From: JAYQKL01 sp038142705
GTDB lineage: Bacteria; Pseudomonadota; Alphaproteobacteria; RS24
DNA: 64,000 nt
Assembly: GCA_965217015.1 (NCBI GenBank)
Contig: OZ244224.1
Span: forward strand, 1,860,001 to 1,924,000
Direction of reading: 5' to 3'
The notes under the pieces are model-generated. The model had not been told where the DNA came from, ran no database searches, and saw only the letters and a program-made list of their open reading frames with translations. Positions 60,911-64,000 of the stretch are shown here, piece after piece; position 1 is the stretch's first letter, and the number at the start of each line of letters is the position of its first letter. Both the position numbers and the translations under genes were made by a program.

Positions 60911-63900
60911 TGACGGATACGCCTGAAAAGCCAGATAATGAAACCGCTGGCGAGCAACCGCCTGCCTATGGATTTTTTGGGGCTTTGGTGCGCACAATGG
61001 TGCGCCACCGCAATGCCGCGAATTTATGCATGGTTATCGCTGTTGCGCTTGGGCTTTATGGGCTGAGCATTATCAATCGCCAGTTTTTCCCTGATTTTGA
61101 AATTGAAGTGGTTTCCGTCACAATTGTTTGGCCGGGCGCAAGTGCCGAAGATGTGGACATCAATATTGTTGATCCGGTGCAAAGTGTGGTGCGGCTGGTT
61201 GACGGGGTGAAAGATTTTTCGGCGACCTCAACCGACGGGGTGGCGCAATTTAACCTCGAATTTTATACCGGCTGGGATATGACCAAAGCAACAGCTGATG
61301 TGGAGTCGGCGGTTGACCAAATCACAACCTTACCAAAAGATATTGAACGCCCGATTATTCGCCAATATGTCAATTTTGAACCTGTTGCCTCAATACTGAT
61401 TTCGGGGCCCTATGAAGAGCGCACGATTTTAGAGCAAGCCAAGAAAATACGCGATGGATTGCTAGACCGTGGCATTGATAAAGTGTCTTTGATTGGTGCG
61501 CGTGACCAAGAAATCTGGGTGGAAACAAAAGCCGAGCAAACGCGGCGCTATGACCTCACGCCAGAACAAATATCATTGGCCATTCGTCAGTCTTCTCAAG
61601 ATATGCCAGGTGGCTTATTGCGGGGTGACCGCGAGCGACAAGTGCGCTCTAAAGGCTTGGTCAAAACACCAGAAGAAATCGCTGCCATTGAAGTGATGGC
61701 GGCGGCATCAGGGGACCGCGTATTGGTTTCTGATGTCGCTGATGTGTATGACACATTTGATGTTGACCAGCCCTCCGCTTATGTGCGGGGTCAACCTGCT
61801 ATCCAAATATTTGTGCAACGCGCTGGTTCTACCGATGCCATTGATTCCCTCAATCGCATGAATGAATATGTCAAAGAAGTTGAGGCTAATTTACCGAAAG
61901 GCCTTGAGCTTGATGTTTATGCGGTGATTGCAGATAAAATTAATCAGCGCATTGGTGTGATTGTCAAAAACGGGGCTGGCGGCTTTGTTTTGGTCATGTG
62001 TATTTTGTTTTTATTCCTGAATTTGCGTGTGGCCATTTGGGTCGCAACGGGCATACCTATTGCGATTATGCTGGCGCTGGGCCTATTTGATGTGCTGGAC
62101 CAAACCATCAATATGCTGTCTATGTTCGCGTTTATCATGATGCTGGGGGTGATTGTTGATGATGCCATTGTGGTGGGCGAATATTCGAGCGCAATTTATG
62201 CGAAAGGCGGCCTCACCCCGCAACAAGCTGCCGAGCAAGGGGCAATCCGCATGGCCAAGCCAATTTTTGCGGCAGGCTTGACAACATTAGCGGCATTTTT
62301 GCCGATTATGCTGATTGGCGGGTCATTTGGGCAAATGTCTTATCCTTTGCCGATTGTGGTGACCTGCGTGTTGATTGCCAGCCTGCTTGAGTGCTATTTC
62401 ATTTTGCCCGCTCATATGTCGCACGCGCTGTCTTACCCACAGGGTCAGGCCAAAGGGTTTCGCAAAAAATTTCGGGACCGGTTTGAAGGCTTCAAAAATG
62501 AAAAATTCCCGCTCATTGCGGCGAAATCATTTGATAATCGCTACACCACAGTCAGCGCGGCGCTGGGGATTTTGATAGTCATATTTGGCCTGATTGCCAG
62601 TGGCTGGGTGCAATTTAGTTTTTTCCCTGCGCCTGAAGAAGAGCGCCTTGAAGCCGCCATTCGATATCAGCCTGGCATTCCACAAGCGCAATCTCGCATG
62701 GGCATGCTGATTGTGGAAGAAGCGCTGCATCGCACAGATGAAGAGTTGCGCGGCGATGGCCCCTCGCTTATTCAGGCAAGCTTTACGCTTTTGGGCAAAG
62801 CAGGGTCATCACGCGGTAATAATTTGGCCAGCGTGCAAGTTGAGTTAACACCCAGTGAAGACCGCGATATTCGCACCGCGCAATTTGTCAAACAATGGGA
62901 AAAAAATATTCCCGTGCTGGCAGGCGTGCGCACAGTTTATGTTGGCGAGGCGGGCGAGCCACCAGGCGGTGCGCCAATTGATTTTACAGTTGTTGGTGAA
63001 GACTCCCTCGCCATGAAAAAAGCGGCAGAAGATATTAAAGAGCGATTGAAGCTTTATCCCGGTGTCCAGATGGTCACCGATACGCTTAAATTTGGCCGGC
63101 AGGAATTGTTGATAGAGGTCAATGAGCGCGGTGCCGCGCTCGGCTTTAATAATCAAAATGTTGGCATGCAATTGCGCAATGCCTATGAGGGGGTGATTGC
63201 CCGCCGCTTCACCCGCGATAATAGCGAAGTGACCATTCGGGTTTTATATCCGCGTGACCTGACGGCCCAAAGTTTAGATGGCTTTTATCTGGTGGTGCCG
63301 GGCAGCCAGCCGCCGCGTTATATTGCTTTGCCAGAGGTTGTCTCCATTGAAGAACAGCCTGGTTTTGCTTCCATTCGGCGCGGCAAGGGCGGGCGTGAGG
63401 TAAGGGTCACTGCGAATTTTAATAATACCGCGACCAGCCCTGAAATTGTCATGAATGATATTCGCGAGACTTATTTTGCCGATATTTTTAAGGAGCATGG
63501 TGTGAAGGAGCGCGTTTCGCGCCGTGCTGAGGAACTGCAAGACTTCTTTATCGGTTTTGTTGTCGGCACTTTAATGGCGCTGGGGTTGATTTATGTGATT
63601 TTGGCGATTGTGTTTTCAAGCTACAGCCGCCCATTGGTGATTATGTCGATTATTCCATTTGGGCTTATTGGTGCGGTGTTTGGCCATTTTGTGCAGGGCT
63701 TTAACATTAGCTTTTTGAGCCTAATTGCGCTTTTGGGGCTGTCAGGGATTTTGGTCAATAACTCGATTATTTTGCTGACCCGTATTGAGGAATTACAAGC
63801 TGAGGGCTTTGATTTGCGCGCGGCGGTGATTCAAGGCACCCAAGACCGCTTGCGCCCAGTTGTGCTAACCTCTGCCACCACTGTATTTGGCTTGGTGCCG

Positions 63901-64000
63901 ATGCTTTTTGAAACCAGCGTGCAGGCGCAGTATGTCATTCCGATTGCGATTACAATGGCGTGGGGGCTAGCCACGGCCTCGTTCCTTGTTTTGCTGGTAT
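60910..64000 (+). CDS. RND efflux pump, inner membrane permease (3' end outside window)
   Basis: Open to the right edge with 1030 codons seen. The N terminus has GALVRTMVRHRNAANLCMVIAVALGLYG (first TM). Porter-domain segments include VVSVTIVWPGASAEDVDINIVDP and GARDQEIWVETK. The proton-relay TM4 motif is MMLGVIVDDAIVVGEY with the paired Asp. A second half repeats with LAIVFSSYSRPLVIM and LLGLSGILVNNSIILLTRIEEL. It belongs to the AcrB/MdtC/CusA-like superfamily, HAE1-type by sequence. The substrate is unknown. About the last membrane helix and tail are missing. Confidence 0.95.
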   Translation, partial: MTDTPEKPDNETAGEQPPAYGFFGALVRTMVRHRNAANLCMVIAVALGLYGLSIINRQFFPDFEIEVVSVTIVWPGASAEDVDINIVDPVQSVVRLVDGVKDFSATSTDGVAQFNLEFYTGWDMTKATADVESAVDQITTLPKDIERPIIRQYVNFEPVASILISGPYEERTILEQAKKIRDGLLDRGIDKVSLIGARDQEIWVETKAEQTRRYDLTPEQISLAIRQSSQDMPGGLLRGDRERQVRSKGLVKTPEEIAAIEVMAAASGDRVLVSDVADVYDTFDVDQPSAYVRGQPAIQIFVQRAGSTDAIDSLNRMNEYVKEVEANLPKGLELDVYAVIADKINQRIGVIVKNGAGGFVLVMCILFLFLNLRVAIWVATGIPIAIMLALGLFDVLDQTINMLSMFAFIMMLGVIVDDAIVVGEYSSAIYAKGGLTPQQAAEQGAIRMAKPIFAAGLTTLAAFLPIMLIGGSFGQMSYPLPIVVTCVLIASLLECYFILPAHMSHALSYPQGQAKGFRKKFRDRFEGFKNEKFPLIAAKSFDNRYTTVSAALGILIVIFGLIASGWVQFSFFPAPEEERLEAAIRYQPGIPQAQSRMGMLIVEEALHRTDEELRGDGPSLIQASFTLLGKAGSSRGNNLASVQVELTPSEDRDIRTAQFVKQWEKNIPVLAGVRTVYVGEAGEPPGGAPIDFTVVGEDSLAMKKAAEDIKERLKLYPGVQMVTDTLKFGRQELLIEVNERGAALGFNNQNVGMQLRNAYEGVIARRFTRDNSEVTIRVLYPRDLTAQSLDGFYLVVPGSQPPRYIALPEVVSIEEQPGFASIRRGKGGREVRVTANFNNTATSPEIVMNDIRETYFADIFKEHGVKERVSRRAEELQDFFIGFVVGTLMALGLIYVILAIVFSSYSRPLVIMSIIPFGLIGAVFGHFVQGFNISFLSLIALLGLSGILVNNSIILLTRIEELQAEGFDLRAAVIQGTQDRLRPVVLTSATTVFGLVPMLFETSVQAQYVIPIAITMAWGLATASFLVLLV

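Noticed and set aside
1..64000. CRISPR arrays, insertion sequences or prophage genes
   Set aside because: I saw no spaced direct repeats of CRISPR type, transposase, integrase or phage structural genes anywhere.

Overview
The window looks like a chromosomal segment of a Gram-negative alphaproteobacterium, probably an aquatic or marine one (inference). Support comes from a GcrA cell-cycle regulator, the cycM-kdsB-pheA block, a DnaX of the alphaproteobacterial type without the usual zinc cysteines, the rpmH-rnpA-yidC-engB-argB-dapD-dapE block, a TonB-dependent receptor and LPS genes (kdsB). Base composition is moderate and even. I see no insertion sequence, prophage, CRISPR array or rRNA. Nearly all of the window is housekeeping DNA with short intergenic gaps.

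Layout. 1-5 kb: end of a TonB-dependent receptor with a strong terminator and a 14-bp tandem repeat, a SnoaL-like protein, a PAP2 phosphatase, a small beta-barrel protein, and thiC under a TPP riboswitch. 5-13.5 kb: an M17 aminopeptidase overlapping an NlpC/P60 hydrolase, then the yejABEF peptide importer with an extra 55-residue membrane protein inside the operon. 13.5-25 kb: cycM, kdsB-pheA, nudC, SRP RNA, dnaX-recR, rmuC, def-fmt-truA, dapE, dapD. 25-31 kb: a minus-strand series rpmH, rnpA, yidC, engB, argB, a DUF1036 protein and a HAD phosphatase, leading to dapD-dapE. 31-39 kb: a VTT/flavin disulfide reductase fusion with an orphan histidine kinase, ggt, tRNA-Arg(ACG), a methyltransferase, a two-TM small protein and a peroxiredoxin behind two Fur-family-type palindromes. 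39-49 kb: two acyl-CoA dehydrogenases, an enoyl-CoA hydratase and metY downstream of a complete arginine-to-spermidine set (speA, carboxyspermidine dehydrogenase, carboxyspermidine decarboxylase, speB). 49-54 kb: a nitrogen group (putative porin, glnK, amt) with a sigma54-like promoter, an iron-binding ABC protein with a Fur/Mur-like box, and an SDR. 54-64 kb: gcrA with a DnaA box in its upstream region, an ABC-2 permease, argD-argF-hslO, a lipoprotein, and an RND efflux adaptor and pump cut by the right edge.

How the genes work together. Arginine synthesis (argB, argD, argF) and lysine/diaminopimelate synthesis (dapD, dapE) are well represented. The 43.9-49.2 kb operon uses arginine to make agmatine, putrescine and then spermidine through the carboxyspermidine route, which needs no S-adenosylmethionine decarboxylase. 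The intergenic control elements are the most informative non-coding features: the TPP riboswitch, the paired operators at the peroxiredoxin gene, the sigma54-like and Fur-like sites, and the gcrA upstream region. No obviously new multi-gene system is present. The best candidates for new biology are the regulatory architectures, the small membrane proteins and the fusion gene.
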